This document shows, in pieces, positions 26,820 through 38,030 of a stretch of DNA of 64,000 nucleotides. This DNA comes from Gymnorhina tibicen. Lineage: Eukaryota > Chordata > Aves > Passeriformes > Artamidae. The position numbers were made by a program, and so were the translations under genes. The stretch's first letter is position 1; each line of letters opens with the position of its first letter. Below the pieces are notes generated by a model. The model had not been told where the DNA came from, made no database searches, and saw only the letters and a program-made list of their open reading frames with translations. The stretch is from NCBI GenBank assembly GCA_013399875.1, contig VXAZ01008191.1, positions 187,849-251,848 on the forward strand. The letters run 5' to 3'.

Positions 26820-27290
26820 CACCCACCTTCAGTTCCCCGGTCTGGCATCGTTCCCACTGGCTGGAAAAGGAACCCACATAACCCACATGTTTTAAAAGGG
26901 GAAAAAAGGAAGACACAGGGAATTACAGTCTTGTCAATCTCATCTCTTTTCTCAACAACATCATGAAGAAAATCCTCCTGAAAACGATGCTGAGAAACAA
27001 GGAGGTGATCGGTGACAACAAAAGTGGCTTCATACGGCTTCAAGATGAAGAAGAACAGGTTTAGATCAAATAGTAGGAAAAAATTGTTTATGGTAAGGGG
27101 GGTGAGGCCCTGGCACAGGTTGCCCAGAGAAGCTGTGGCTGCCCCATTCCTGGAAGTGTCCAAGGCCAGGTTGGACGGGGCTTGGAGCAACCTGGGATAG
27201 TGGAAGCTGTCCCTCCCCATGGCAGGGGAGTTGGAACCAGATGGTCTTGAAGGTGCCTTCCAACCCAAATTATTCTGTGATTCCGTGGTT
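26820..27290 (+). mobile_element. CR1 LINE with reverse-transcriptase remnant and internal deletion
   Basis: 26,840-27,033 translates on the plus strand as a decayed part of CR1 ORF2 reverse transcriptase: the ...KRGKKEDTGNYSLVNL... and ILLKTMLRNKEVIGD segments are typical of the finger region of the RT domain. The sequence then jumps at about 27,040 to the CR1 3' end (GGTGAGGCCCTGGCACAGG, GGAGCAACCTGGGATAGTGG and the CCTTCCAACCCAAATTATTC terminus). The intervening part of ORF2, normally well over 1 kb, is missing. There are in-frame stops; the copy is dead. Confidence 0.85.
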
Positions 27291-29612
27291 AAACCTCTTG
27301 GCAGTACATGATTTTTTTAACAGAACATTAAAAAAACACACACCAAAAAAAACCCCAAAAACAAAAATTAAAAAAAAACCAACCAACCAAAACAAAAAAT
27401 CCCCAAACCACCAACTATCTGAATGCACACAGAACTGGATAATAGCAAATAGCTTCATTCTTTATTCTGCATGAGAAGCAGGTCACATCCCCACCATCTC
27501 CCATGAGCTCAGAAGATGCCCACAGATCAAAAGATAAGTCTGGTGGCAGTTGATGACAACCTCAAGCAAAGCAACTGAATTTCTTGGAGGTGGAGGAACT
27601 GCATCTTTTCCAAGCTTTTTCTCTCCTGGCTCCTGTCCCTCACTGTTCCATGGTGCTGGTGGCCCCATGGAGGATTTCCAAGCTGTCTTTTCAGCCCAAG
27701 CAGCAGAACCAAGCAATGTTTAATACAGAGATGATTGTCACGGGGCTCACGGGACACGTCCAGCTCTCCTTTCTCATAGCACTGATGTTACTGCGAGTTT
27801 TGTAGTTTTCACCATGACACAAGGAGGGAAGGATCCGTGGTTCCTAATGGAACCTCCCTCTCTCAGGAGATTACTCAGAAGCCTTCTCCTAGACTGACTA
27901 TTGCCTGCTGAAAAAAGTTTTTCATATCGAGTGACTATTTTTATTACAGCTCAAGTTTCTTTTCTCTTTTAGACCTCCTGGGCAGTTCCTGCAGCTCTCA
28001 GTCGTTCCTGGTGGAAATACTGACTTCCAAGGAGCCTTGTCAGTGCTGGGGATGGACAGGAATGGAGAGAGACTGCAGGTGGGATTAGAAAAACATCTCA
28101 GCAGCGATGTACTCTGTGTAGGATGTAGGACTTTACTGAGTTCTGGAACATAAGGAGGAAAAAATATCCTCTTTCCTCTAGCCCAGAGATTCCCAAGCTG
28201 TGGGAGTTACGGCACACCTACCTCTGAGAACCTTCCCCAAGCAGCTGTCTACAGAAATTAGTGCCTGCGGAAAACTGCAAGGAGGAATATCTTGAGCATG
28301 GTGACACCAGATTGTCTCATGACTTCCCTGTGCTACGTCGTTGGTTTATATCCATCTGTTGTTTCTTGTCCCATCTTTTTCATCTAAAGAAAAGGACTTG
28401 GCAACATGGCCAAGGGATTAGACCTGCTTGTAGGGAAGAGATGAAAGAAAAGTGTAATGAGAGGCAAAAACAGAAGTTGAAGAAGTTGTCAGTCTGAAAT
28501 GTTATCAGAAAAAGAACCGGGTTAGTTCACCCTCTCCCCCATTGCTGGTACCAGGGCTTCGGCTCCTTCTCCATCAGCTATTGCATCACACTGGTAATTT
28601 TCTCTGATATTCTCTGATTTTGCTAAAATCCGGACAAATCAATCCTACCTTTAAAGCTGGTATTTCTTGATCTGTCTGATCAACACTCCGGGCTCTATCC
28701 TCTCCTCTGGAACGCGTTAATGAGCAAGCAGCAGAGTGCAAAATTCCCGTGTCAGGGTTTTTCCAATGTGTTCAGTCACTCTTGCCTTCGTGTTCCTAAC
28801 GCAGCAAAGCATTCCCGTCTTTGGGAACACGGGCATTTGTGCATCTCAGCATAGGTGAAGATTGACTGATGATATTAATATTGTCAAATTATACTCCTCT
28901 CTTCTGTAATACTCTCAGGTTATTTTACAGATAATAAGGATGAGACAGACAGGTGCAATGAGTCTTAGGATGCTTTAATTTCATCTGATTCTTTGCTTCT
29001 ACTGTATTTTACTGTTTCCAGGAGGAGATACTTGGGAAATGCAGACTTATGACACTAAATTAACCTTGGTGGCAATTCCACAGAGAGTGCAGGAAATTGT
29101 TTTGACATGTTGAGAAGGAAAAAAGGTGACCTCCACAATTATGTCTCCCGAGAAATTAAAAAACATAATCTGGTTATCATTTCAAGGCGATCAGCCCTCT
29201 GTGGTGTTGTCCTACATTTTTTTGGTTTCTTGTTCAATCCCAGTCTTTGATCAACCACAACCCTGGATAATATCCAGCTCAGGGCTGACAGTGGTGGTGG
29301 ATCAGAGACTACAAAGCCCTCAGTCAGGTTCATGTCCAGATAGTTCATTAATCAGCTCCTGCTTTTGGTTCTTCTCTGGAGGAGCCTGACACCTGAATTC
29401 CTCTTTGGTAGCCACTGGAGAAAAAAAAAAAAAAGAGAAAAAACAGGAACTGATAAGGTCATAGAAACTTGACTTCTGCTCCCCTGGAAGATCAAGTACA
29501 GCAATAGGACTGTATAAGGAAAAAAATTATCTTTCTCCTGCCTTCCTTACCAGAAATATTGAAAAGTAGAAAATTTGTAGCTTTTAAAGCTGTCCTGGGA
29601 AGAACCTTCTGT
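27291..29612. other. Unique non-coding sequence
   Basis: Contains an A/C-rich low-complexity tract at 27,325-27,410 just beyond the CR1 end, and an A-run at 29,420-29,434. Nothing else is recognised. Confidence 0.5.
27325..27410 (+). repeat. A/C-rich low-complexity tract
   Basis: Runs of A broken by CACAC, CCCC and AACC words, beginning about 35 bp downstream of a CR1 terminus. Simple sequence without further signal. Confidence 0.8.
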
Positions 29613-29614
29613 AG

Positions 29615-29840
29615 TAGAATCACAGAATATTTTGGGCTGGAAGGGACCTTAAAGCTCATTTAGTACCAACCCCCTGCCATGGGCAGGGACACCTCCCACT
29701 ATCCCAGGTTGCTCCAAGCCCTCTCCAACCTGGCCTTGGACACTTCCAGGGATGGGAAAGCCACAGCCTCTCTGGACAGTCTGTGCCAGGGCCTCACCAC
29801 CCTCACAGGGGAGAATTTTTTCTTAATATCTCATGTTCCA
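29615..29840 (-). mobile_element. CR1 LINE 3'-end fragment
   Basis: GAATCACAGAATATTTTGGG terminus, CCATGGGCAGGGACACC, GGACACTTCCAGGGATGGG and the CTCACAGGGGAGAATTTT block. Well-preserved and short. Confidence 0.94.
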
Positions 29841-30554
29841 GTTGTGCAGACCTGGTGGAAGGACAGGTTGTGTCCAGCATGCTGTGGATCTATGGGAAAC
29901 ACTTTGCCACCAGAAATGGCAGGGAATTGATGCCTGGCCTCTTCAACAGCGCTTGTGTCTCTTATCAGGTAAAGAAGAGTGGCTTTGAAATTCTTTGAAT
30001 TTGCAACATGAAAGACATAGGGAATAAGGTTCAGGTTTTCGTGAGTATTTAAAAATAACTTAGCGGGTTTTTGAAAGGGCAAAAACAGTTTGTTTACTCT
30101 AAGTGTAGTGGAAGGAAATGGGAGCCAAACAATAACCTGAATTCCTGTGTTCCTGCTTATATCCTGAAGGCTTGGTTTTCAAAGGCACTCAGGTCCAGGA
30201 ATAGCATCGTGCAGGGGGAAGTGAGGCACTGGGACATTGTAGTGAGAGCACTGGCTGTTCCTACAGAAAACATTGTTGATTTTGGTGCAGAAATCAGCAG
30301 CCAATAAAGACAAGAAATTCATCAGAGAAGGATGCAAGTAATTCCCGTCTTTCTTTCCTCTAACTCAATAAGAAAGCTGAGGAAAAAAACCTCGAATGAG
30401 TTAAATATTTAAATGTGAATTGCCCCCTCCTACTCCGCCCCGGAATTTCCAGAGTATGTAGCTGTGGAGGTTTTACTTTTGCTACCTGTCCAGCTAATTA
30501 ATACCTGCCAGTTTACTTTTCCCACTCTTGCTATTTTTGGACTCCTATTTTATT

Positions 30555-30612
30555 GGAAAAAAAAAAGAGAGAAAAGAGAGAGAAGGGAGGGAGAGAGAGG
30601 AGGCTAAAAGAA
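30555..30612 (+). repeat. Homopurine (A/G) tract
   Basis: An almost uninterrupted run of GAGA/GGGA/AAAA words, potentially able to form triplex DNA. Low-complexity repeat. Confidence 0.75.
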
Positions 30613-30985
30613 AAAAACCCCTGGATTTCATCTTCTTGGATGAAAAGAATGCATGTCTGATGTTAATTCAAATATTGAATCTCTTTCAAACTTCCCCACA
30701 TTTTTTCCCGTCATTTAAAGGTTTTTATGCTTTTCAAGCCATGTAATGCACAATGAGGATTCCATTCATTTTCTCCATAGCAACATGTTTGTATTGGTTC
30801 CTTTTCCTTTCCTTTTCCTCCTAGGTGCTCTTGTCACTGAAGGAAGTCTGTCAGTGACCAGCTTGAAGAAGTGCCTTTGAAGGCAGCGTTACATCCAGGG
30901 ATGCACCTATTAAATAATGTCTGCAGTAAATTGCAGATGTAAGCCGGTCCTCGGGACAGAGTGACAAAGCAAATTCCTAAAAAAT

Positions 30986-31192
30986 TTAGTGACAAAGGGA
31001 GTTTCTCAAGTTCTTTTTTAAAGTCAGGACGTGCTCAGTCTTGCTAGGCTGAGTTGGAGCCAGATGCTTTTCCTTGTAGGCATCCTGATGGATTACAAGG
31101 AGGGTTGGAAGCGTCGCTGCAAGGCGCTGGAGCTCATCAACATACTGCTGACAGCAGTGCTTGGGTCCCTCTCCATCTTCCCAGCTGATCAT
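30986..31192 (-). CDS. Candidate terminal coding exon, unknown product
   Basis: On the minus strand a 68-codon open frame starts exactly after a strong splice acceptor (T-rich tract then TTGTTTGTTTACAG, AG at 31,194-31,193) and ends with TAA at 30,988-30,986. The translation has a natural composition with an acidic start (SWEDGEG), a DELQRLAATLP segment that could be helical, and a Lys-rich tail. I do not recognise the family. Against it: no clear AATAAA close downstream on the minus strand, and I could not find a partner exon with a matching donor at higher coordinates. It could be a last exon of a minus-strand gene, an alternative exon, an old pseudogene or chance. Confidence 0.25.
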   Translation of the reverse strand: MISWEDGEGPKHCCQQYVDELQRLAATLPTLLVIHQDAYKEKHLAPTQPSKTEHVLTLKKNLRNSLCH

Positions 31193-33442
31193 CTGTAAAC
31201 AAACAATAATAATCCAGGGCTGAGTTCACAGTCTTGATTTATGGACATGAACTAAGAATTCATCACTGGTGGAGTTTATATTTTTCTGCTAAAGGAGGAG
31301 TAGCCAAAGCTGTGAAAGAACAATTAATATTGATATATCTGGATGTGCAGACAGAAATAAACCCCAGCATCCAGCCAAGCCATGTGTGACCCTGGAGTAA
31401 ATCAAAGGAACAAGAAAACGAGGAGCCCACGCCTTGCTGGTGTGCCAGCCCGTGTCAAGCTGGTGAGCTCGGTGGCAGGCCTGACAGGTCCACAGATGCA
31501 AGATAATCCAGGCCACTCAAGTGCTGTGCACAGAAGGGAATCTCTGACACCAGCCCTCTTCCCTCTTCCAGTCAGACGAGTCCTCAACTCATGTTCATCT
31601 CATCTGTGGTGATGGTGGACTCATAGGAATGACACCTAAGATTTTAAGGAGGTCGAGTCAGACCTCTGGATTCTCTTCAGAAGCCAAGGTGGAATCAAGA
31701 CAGGTCTGGGGCATACGTCAATCTAATGTCTATATTTGTAACTTGGCTTCCAAAATCCAAGAGATCTGTGGCAGGTAGACCATTCTAGAGCTTTCCCAAA
31801 ATCTTTTCCACAGCTGTGGGATGCAGTTCTCATTGTCAGGGGAATTATTGCCCGTATAACAGGAATGCCTTGCATCTAGAGCAGAACAAGGACTTCAGAA
31901 CATCTGGTTACCAGACTGGTGACAGCATGGGCAGACACTGCAGACTGACCTGTTCTCATACATCCAGTGTCGTATTCACCTGATTTATCTTCAGGGATGG
32001 GATTTATCCCAATATTTGCACATTTATGGGAGGGAAGTGCCTACTGAAAAATTCAGCCCAGGCTCTCTTTCTTCTCACAGGAGAGAGAGTCAGGGGCACT
32101 GAAGAAGTACAGGACAAGATTTGGTTTATCCTAAAGAAGATGCATCTCTGAGGTTTAATGAATCACATTCCTACCCTCACTGAATGTGTTGACTTATTGT
32201 CCACGATCACGGTGGGCACCTGGTGGAAATACTAAATATGGACAGCTTAAATTAGAAGGTGGATCCCAGACAAGTCAAATAGTGGAAATACTTGTAAACA
32301 TCTCCATGTCTGCATCTCAGAGTGTGATCAAACCCATCCTGTGATAAATATGCAAATAAGGTGATCAGCCACCTAACGGAAGTGTCTACCTGGTTTAGGA
32401 TTTAGATGCCTCAGTTTTAGACAACCAGACCAGCGGGACCCTGAAAAATGTGTCCTCACATGTCTGTTTGGAAAAATGTCTCTTAATGCTGGCAGTGCTA
32501 AAGCCTCAATGTCCAGTCTGGGAATGCTTTTTTTCCAAAATTTCCTCCATAGGAAAAGGATCCAGCTAGTTCTTTCCAGTATTAAAACTCAGCCAGGTGA
32601 TGGTAGGACACATGGACTCCATAGACATTTATAATCATGGGGACTTTGCAAAGATGAAGGAGATGCAGGGAGCACTGCCCCATGGCTCTAGGTGTGGTAC
32701 CAAAGCCATGCCACCACAATGGAATTATCCTCTCCTTTATTTTCCATGAACTGCTTTGGAGAAAAAAAGTCCTGTTTGCAATCATTCATGCATTTTACCA
32801 TCTGGGACAAAAAAATGAAAGGAAAAAAGGACCAAGCCCCTCAATTTTTATTATTAGGGGCTTTTTAAATGTTCTCATTCCCACAGCAGGAGCTGAAACC
32901 CAAACTTATTGACTTCCTGTTGGCCTGAATACTCCTTGTGGTTATTACCGCTTTGCACCAGATTCCTGCCACTGACCTTGATGGGAAAACTCCTTAACCC
33001 ACTTACTGAATCCCCCAAGTCATCCTGAAGCCAGAGAGTAACTGTTAATAAAGAGCTTGCCAGGTTTCACGGTGTTTTTAGCTGACCTGTATTTCGAGTT
33101 GTTACAGGATTTGCCGTGTAAGAAAAACCCAGGGGCAGCACTTCCAGTGCTCAGCACACCGAGATGGCTCTGGGGAGTGAGACTGAACTGCGGCCCTGCC
33201 CCTGATGTACACCTGTAAAAATTCACAGAATTCACAGGGTGAGGGGGGAAAGAAAGGGTAAAGATGGAGAACAGTAAATGGGATGGGGAGAAAGGGAGGA
33301 CTCAGCCTTCCCAGCAATAAATGTACTGCATTTCTGAGTTCTCCCTTTGAGAAGGGGCTGAGTTATGCTGAATTATGTTGTCTTGCCATGTGTAGCACAG
33401 GGGACACTGAACTCATTCACTTTAGGGAACAAGTGGCACACG

Positions 33443-33958
33443 GAATCACAGAATCACAGAATGGTTGTGGTTGGAAGTGACCCATGAAGGTCATCTGGTC
33501 CAACCCACCTGCTGGATCACGGTCACCTACAGCCAATAGTCCAGGATGATGTCAGATGCCTTTTTAATGTCTCCAATGAGACTTCAGAAACACTCAGGAC
33601 AAGTTATGCCAGTGCTCAGTCACCCTGAACACAAAAAAATTGTTTCTTGCTGTTCAGAAGGAAATTCTCGTGTTTCAGTTTATGCTGCCTTTTTCAGGTA
33701 CCGCTCAAAAGAGCCTCTTCTCAGCCTCCCTTCAGATATTTACAGGTATTAATAAAATCCTCCCAAGCCTGCTCTTCTCCAGGGTGAGCAACCTCAGATC
33801 TCAGCCTTTTCTCATGGGAGAGATGCTCCAGTCCCTTCATTCTCTTCATGGCCTTTGATGGATTTTCTCTAGTGTTCATCTCTTTCTTTTACTGGGAGGC
33901 CTGGAATGGGACAGAGTGTTCCAGGTGTGGTTCCTCAGTGCTGGGTAGAGGGCACACA
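33443..33958 (-). mobile_element. Older CR1 subfamily fragment (~515 bp)
   Basis: Two intact terminal octamers (AATCACAGAATCACAGAATGG) are followed by a body with GATGCCTTTTTAATGTCTCC, CAGTGCTCAGTCACCCTGA and TCATGGGAGAGATGCTCCAG blocks, marking a subfamily distinct from the CCATGGGCAGGGA type. Similarity runs to the CCAGGTGTGG block near 33,930. Confidence 0.9.
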
Positions 33959-33971
33959 TGCAGGGCACTGC

Positions 33972-34372
33972 AGAATCACAGAATGGTCTGGGTTGGAAGG
34001 GACCTTGAACATCCCCTCCTTCCAAACCCTCTGCCATGGGCAGAGACACCTTCCACTATCCCAGATTGCTCCAAGCCCTGTCCAACCTGGCCTGGGACAC
34101 TTGCAAAGACAGGGCAGCCACAACTTCTCTGGACAGCCTGCACCAGTGACTCACCACCCTCTGAGTAAAGAGCTTATTCCTAATATCCCATGTAACCTCT
34201 GGCAGTGGGAAGGCATTCCCTCTCATCCCGTCATTCCTTGTCCAAAGTCCCTCTCCAGCTCCCTTGGAACACCTTTAGGCACTGGAAGGGGCTCTGAGGT
34301 CTGTCCAGAGCCTTCTCTTTCCGAGGCTGAAGAACCCCAACTCTCCCTGCCTTTCCTCATAGTATAATTTTT
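33972..34372 (-). mobile_element. CR1 LINE 3' fragment abutting an older copy
   Basis: CAGAATCACAGAATGGTCTG terminus, then CCATGGGCAGAGACACC and the remaining 3' blocks to CCCTGCCTTTCCTCATAG. Same orientation as the older CR1 that ends about 14 bp before, so the two lie head-to-tail. Confidence 0.93.
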
Positions 34373-35402
34373 TAATTTCTTTAAACATTTTGCCCAAGCT
34401 GGCATTTTCTGTGGGTGTCACAGCCAGTTCCTCATTCCTGGTGCAGCCATGAGAGCACCACCAGCTTTGCACTTGCAGTGACACAATTGCCACTGCTGCT
34501 ACCTGGCATTTCCATGCTTCCAGGCTCAGCTGAAGTGACAGTGTTGGAAAGACGGTGTAAAAGAGAAAGAATAAAGCTGACAGCTCCTTAAAAGCCTCGT
34601 ACAAATAGGACAGTGCTTGACATAATGCTGTCCCAAAATCAGTCACTTGGACTTGATCTGCAAGGCTTGCAGAAAGCTGCTTGTTGCCTGGATTTTGCTG
34701 GGAGAGGTGGTTTGATTTGGCTCCTCTGGGTTTAACAGCCTGAGCGAAGCTGGGCAGATGCCATCAGCAAAAAACAGCTTCAACTGGGAGGAAATAGAGC
34801 TGAAGAACACAGATTTGTCTGAGAGGACCTGGCTAAAGAGTTTTCAACTGCAAATACACATAAACAGGGATTGAAAAAAAACCACTTTGTTGGACTAAAC
34901 AGGAGAAGACCACCACTGAAGCATGTCCCAGTGTCCTTCATTTGTATATTAAAAAAAAACGTATAGTTTTGTTATTTCTCTAAAGGCTCTTGTTTGTCTG
35001 TGCTTGTTCTTTAAATGACACCAGTTAAATATCCAGGGATTCGAGATCTTCCTTCTCAGCACCACTTTCTGCTCTGTGACAGAGTACAGGCCAGTTGAAC
35101 CCCTTGAGCATGAAGATTTAGTTGACAACAAACTGTCTAAAACATTGACTCAATCGTCCTCTGGAAGTTTCAGCCTTCCCCTGGCCACTGGAGAGTGCAG
35201 CTGGGATGGGACACTTAGGGAAAAAACAGGTCAGGTGAATCCTACACTAAAATGACCCAACAAACCACCACCTGAATTTGAGACCCCAGCTCTCTGCAAT
35301 ACAGTTGGTGCACACTCTGACCACTGATGCTCTCCAAAAGTCAGGTCTTATCAATAAAGGAGGTGAGGTTATCTCCCTGCCCTGTGCAGAAGAGCAGCCA
35401 GT
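34373..35402. other. Unique non-coding sequence
   Basis: Nothing recognisable between the CR1 pair and the LTR. Confidence 0.5.
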
Positions 35403-35871
35403 TGTGATGCCTAAAAAGGCCAACCTGGAAACAGAGACTAGACACGGTAAGGGAATAAAGGTGATATTTATTTAAAAGGCCTTCAAAGGTACACCCTGGG
35501 GAGCCAGAGGCTGTTTCCAGAATGGACCCCAAGATGGAAAACAAGTCACAAGTTCTTCCCGCTGTTATGGGTTTGGTCCATTTGCATATCAGCATAAATT
35601 TGCCAATTAAATTTTAGGTAATAAAGTAACCGCCCCCCCAACTTGCCCCCCTTCTCAAGATGCTGGTTTACACATTTTGGGCCTAGGACAGTCTGAGTGT
35701 CCTTGAAGAGCAAGCCCAGAGAGGCTTTGTTATGTCTATCTTAGCATGAGAGAACAGCAGCTAACAGGCTGCAAGACAGTTCAAAGTTACACACTAGGAA
35801 TACAGAGAGTACAGAATTTGCAAAATATAAAAGCTAAAACCTAAGGCATCAGTTGGAGCTACTCCGTAACA
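35403..35871 (-). mobile_element. Solo LTR of an avian endogenous retrovirus
   Basis: On the minus strand the element starts TGTTACGGAGTAGC and ends GGCATCACA, giving the TG...CA ends of LTRs. An AATAAA polyadenylation signal lies at about 35,475 on the minus strand, with a following T/G-rich stretch, and a TTTATATTTTG sequence near 35,830 may be a TATA-like element. Possible 5-bp target duplication: CCAGT (35,398-35,402) and CAAGT (35,872-35,876), one mismatch. No gag, pol or env sequence adjoins it, so it is a solo LTR of about 469 bp. The similarity to passerine LTRs rests on my memory of the family and needs a database check. Confidence 0.72.
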
Positions 35872-35882
35872 CAAGTGATGGT

Positions 35883-36150
35883 AGAGAATCGTGGAAACAT
35901 TCGGGTTGTAAGGACCTCTGGGATCATCAAATCCAACCATTCCCCCAGCACTGACAAAGCCACCACTAAGCCATGTTCCCCGGTGCCACATCTACGCATC
36001 TTTTAAACCCCTCCAGGGATGGTGACTCCATCACTTCCTTGAGAAGCCTGGCAACCTTTCGGGTGAAGAAATTTTGCCTAATATCCAATCTAAACCTCCC
36101 ATGGCGCAACTCGAGGCTATTCCCTCTCGTCCTACCCCTTGTGAGGTGTT
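35883..36150 (-). mobile_element. Older CR1 subfamily 3' fragment
   Basis: GAATCGTGGAAACATTCGGG terminus, then CAGCACTGACAAAGCCACCA, GGGATGGTGACTCCATCAC, CTTTCGGGTGAAGAAATTTT and the TAATATCCAATCTAAACC block. Same subfamily type as the copy at 11.1 kb. Confidence 0.9.
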
Positions 36151-36615
36151 CTCACTACAAGAGTTGCTCTTTGCTGGATGTGTTGCTCTTGCTCTGATAT
36201 AAACCAAGGATTCTCCCACACCCTGCAAAGACACTTCCCTCTAGGAAGACTGAAACTCCTCATCTGTTTTCTCACTCTTCCATTCCCTACACTGTCAAAA
36301 TGTCTAAACCAGTCGTAGACAGCCAAGAAAGAGTTTCTAGAGATTAACATGAAGAGATACCTGGAGCTGGACTTTAGAAATGGCTCGGGAAACCCTTTTG
36401 GTTGTTATTTCCCAAAGCAAATCTTCAAGATTTCTGGCTCCAGGGAAGTTTTGGGATCAGTCCAGGCATGGGTGATAGAGAGACCAGAATGAGCTGAGGA
36501 TTATCAATACCAGAATAACAAAAAAATGATAAAAACATTTGAGTAAGAAACTCTCAGATCAGGTGCACTTCCGGTTAGGAGACAAGACAGCAGCAGACAG
36601 TCGGGGTAATTTCCT
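36151..36615. other. Unique non-coding sequence
   Basis: Nothing recognisable. Confidence 0.5.
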
Positions 36616-36621
36616 GCCCTT

Positions 36622-36797
36622 GAGGCTCTGGCACAGGTTGCCCAGAGAAGCTGTGGCTGCCCCATCCCTGGAAGTGTTTAAGGCCAGGTTGGACAGGGCT
36701 TGGAGCAAACTGGTCTAGTGGAAGGTGTCCCTGCCCATGGCAGGGAGTTGGAACTGGATGGTCTTGAAGGTCCCTTCCAATCCCAAACCAGTCTATT
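36622..36797 (+). mobile_element. CR1 LINE 3'-end fragment
   Basis: GAGGCTCTGGCACAGGTTGC, GGAGCAAACTGGTCTAGTGG, GTGTCCCTGCCCATGGCAGG and GGTCCCTTCCAATCCCAAAC blocks in sense orientation. 5'-truncated. Confidence 0.93.
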
Positions 36798-37479
36798 TTC
36801 CCATCATAAAGGGATGTTGTAATGTCGACCTGAATCAATTCCTCTGCTCATGTAATGAGAAAGGAAATAGATACCCAGGGTGCAGCAGGGGAAGCATTAA
36901 ACCAAGGGTGGCTACCTGAAATATTCTTAAATAATGGAGGAAATATCATAGATAATCAGTGCCAAGTAAGACAGAGCTGTCTCTGACCCCACAAGAGGAC
37001 AAAGAGAGGGCCCTGGTTTTGCTCAGGGGGAGGATGGTGGTCTTTCTGGGCTTTGAGTAGCCCTGGATGGAAGAACCTGAATTTATCTGGATCCCCTGTG
37101 TCAGCAAGAAGCAATAGGCACCCTCTGCAGGGCTCATCTCCCTCCAGGGTCTCTTCCAGAGGGCGGATGAGATCACCCCCTCATTTCTCAGAGTAGCAAC
37201 TGCTGATTAAAAATTCAACTCTTTTGTGGCCTCCCATCCTCTGCCTGTCAGTGTACAAACCTGTCAGACAGCGGGGCTAAGCAGCACTAAATCATCTGTG
37301 TGGGAGAAGGCTGTGAGGGAAAACCAAACCTTGTGGGACAGAAGCACAAGTGGGCAAAGGAGGGAAAAATAAAAATTCTCCCTGTCTTGCTGACACCTTC
37401 ACCATCTTGCAGAAACCTCTTCTCCCTCAGGGCTTCAGCCTCCCCACCTGGGAAATACTGAGGTCAATAATTCATTTGT

Positions 37480-38030
37480 GTACCTTGCCATGCTAAATAA
37501 GCGCTTCCAAACCCACGAAGCGAGCGGCTCTCGCTTCATCGACGTCAGGAGCTGGGAAAGGGAGGCAGGAAAAACACTGGGGCCTTCAGGCAACTGTCTT
37601 CTTCATAGTTGGGGAGCGATTAAACCGCACATTTAATTGCTTTGATATGTATTTGTTTTACATGAATGCAAGACCCAAGCTAATCTAATCGGCTTATTCG
37701 CTAACAATGGGCCCTAAACTGTACATAAATGACTGTTAAATTATTAGCTATCAGGGAGATCTGTAATTGGATTTGGAACGGGAAAGAAAACACGGGCTTG
37801 GAGAGGCAATTATTATTTTTTATTTTTGTATTTTTAAAATTTTTTTTTTAAGCAGCCTTATTATCTATACAAGAGCCTTGCTCGGGAGACAAGTGTTCCC
37901 CTTGCAAAATCAATAACGGAGCTGCTGCGATAGCAGCAGAAACCTGTCGAGTTTCAATTAGTGCTTGGGAGAAGTTGATCCTCTTCCCTGATCCTGTCAC
38001 TTGCTAACACCAGGGAAGTTTCGGGGCTTA
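37480..38030. promoter_or_regulatory. Candidate conserved enhancer (non-coding)
   Basis: Unlike its surroundings this block is rich in homeodomain-core words (TAATCTAATC, ATTTAATTG, TTAAATTATTAGC), ATGAATGCAA-type octamer-like sites, a CRE half (GACGTCA at 37,541-37,547), and the 8-bp inverted repeat GAAGCGAG/CTCGCTTC at 37,517-37,537. It retains CpGs inside AT-rich DNA and has no ORF. This composition is typical of vertebrate conserved developmental enhancers. The call is inference; conservation cannot be tested here. Confidence 0.4.

Larger units (their letters stand above)
29841..33440. other. Mostly unique sequence; holds one candidate minus-strand exon
   Basis: A homopurine tract lies at 30,555-30,610. 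The candidate terminal exon at 30,986-31,192 is listed separately. 31.6-32.5 kb has an old, degenerate look but I cannot assign it to a repeat family. Confidence 0.45.
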
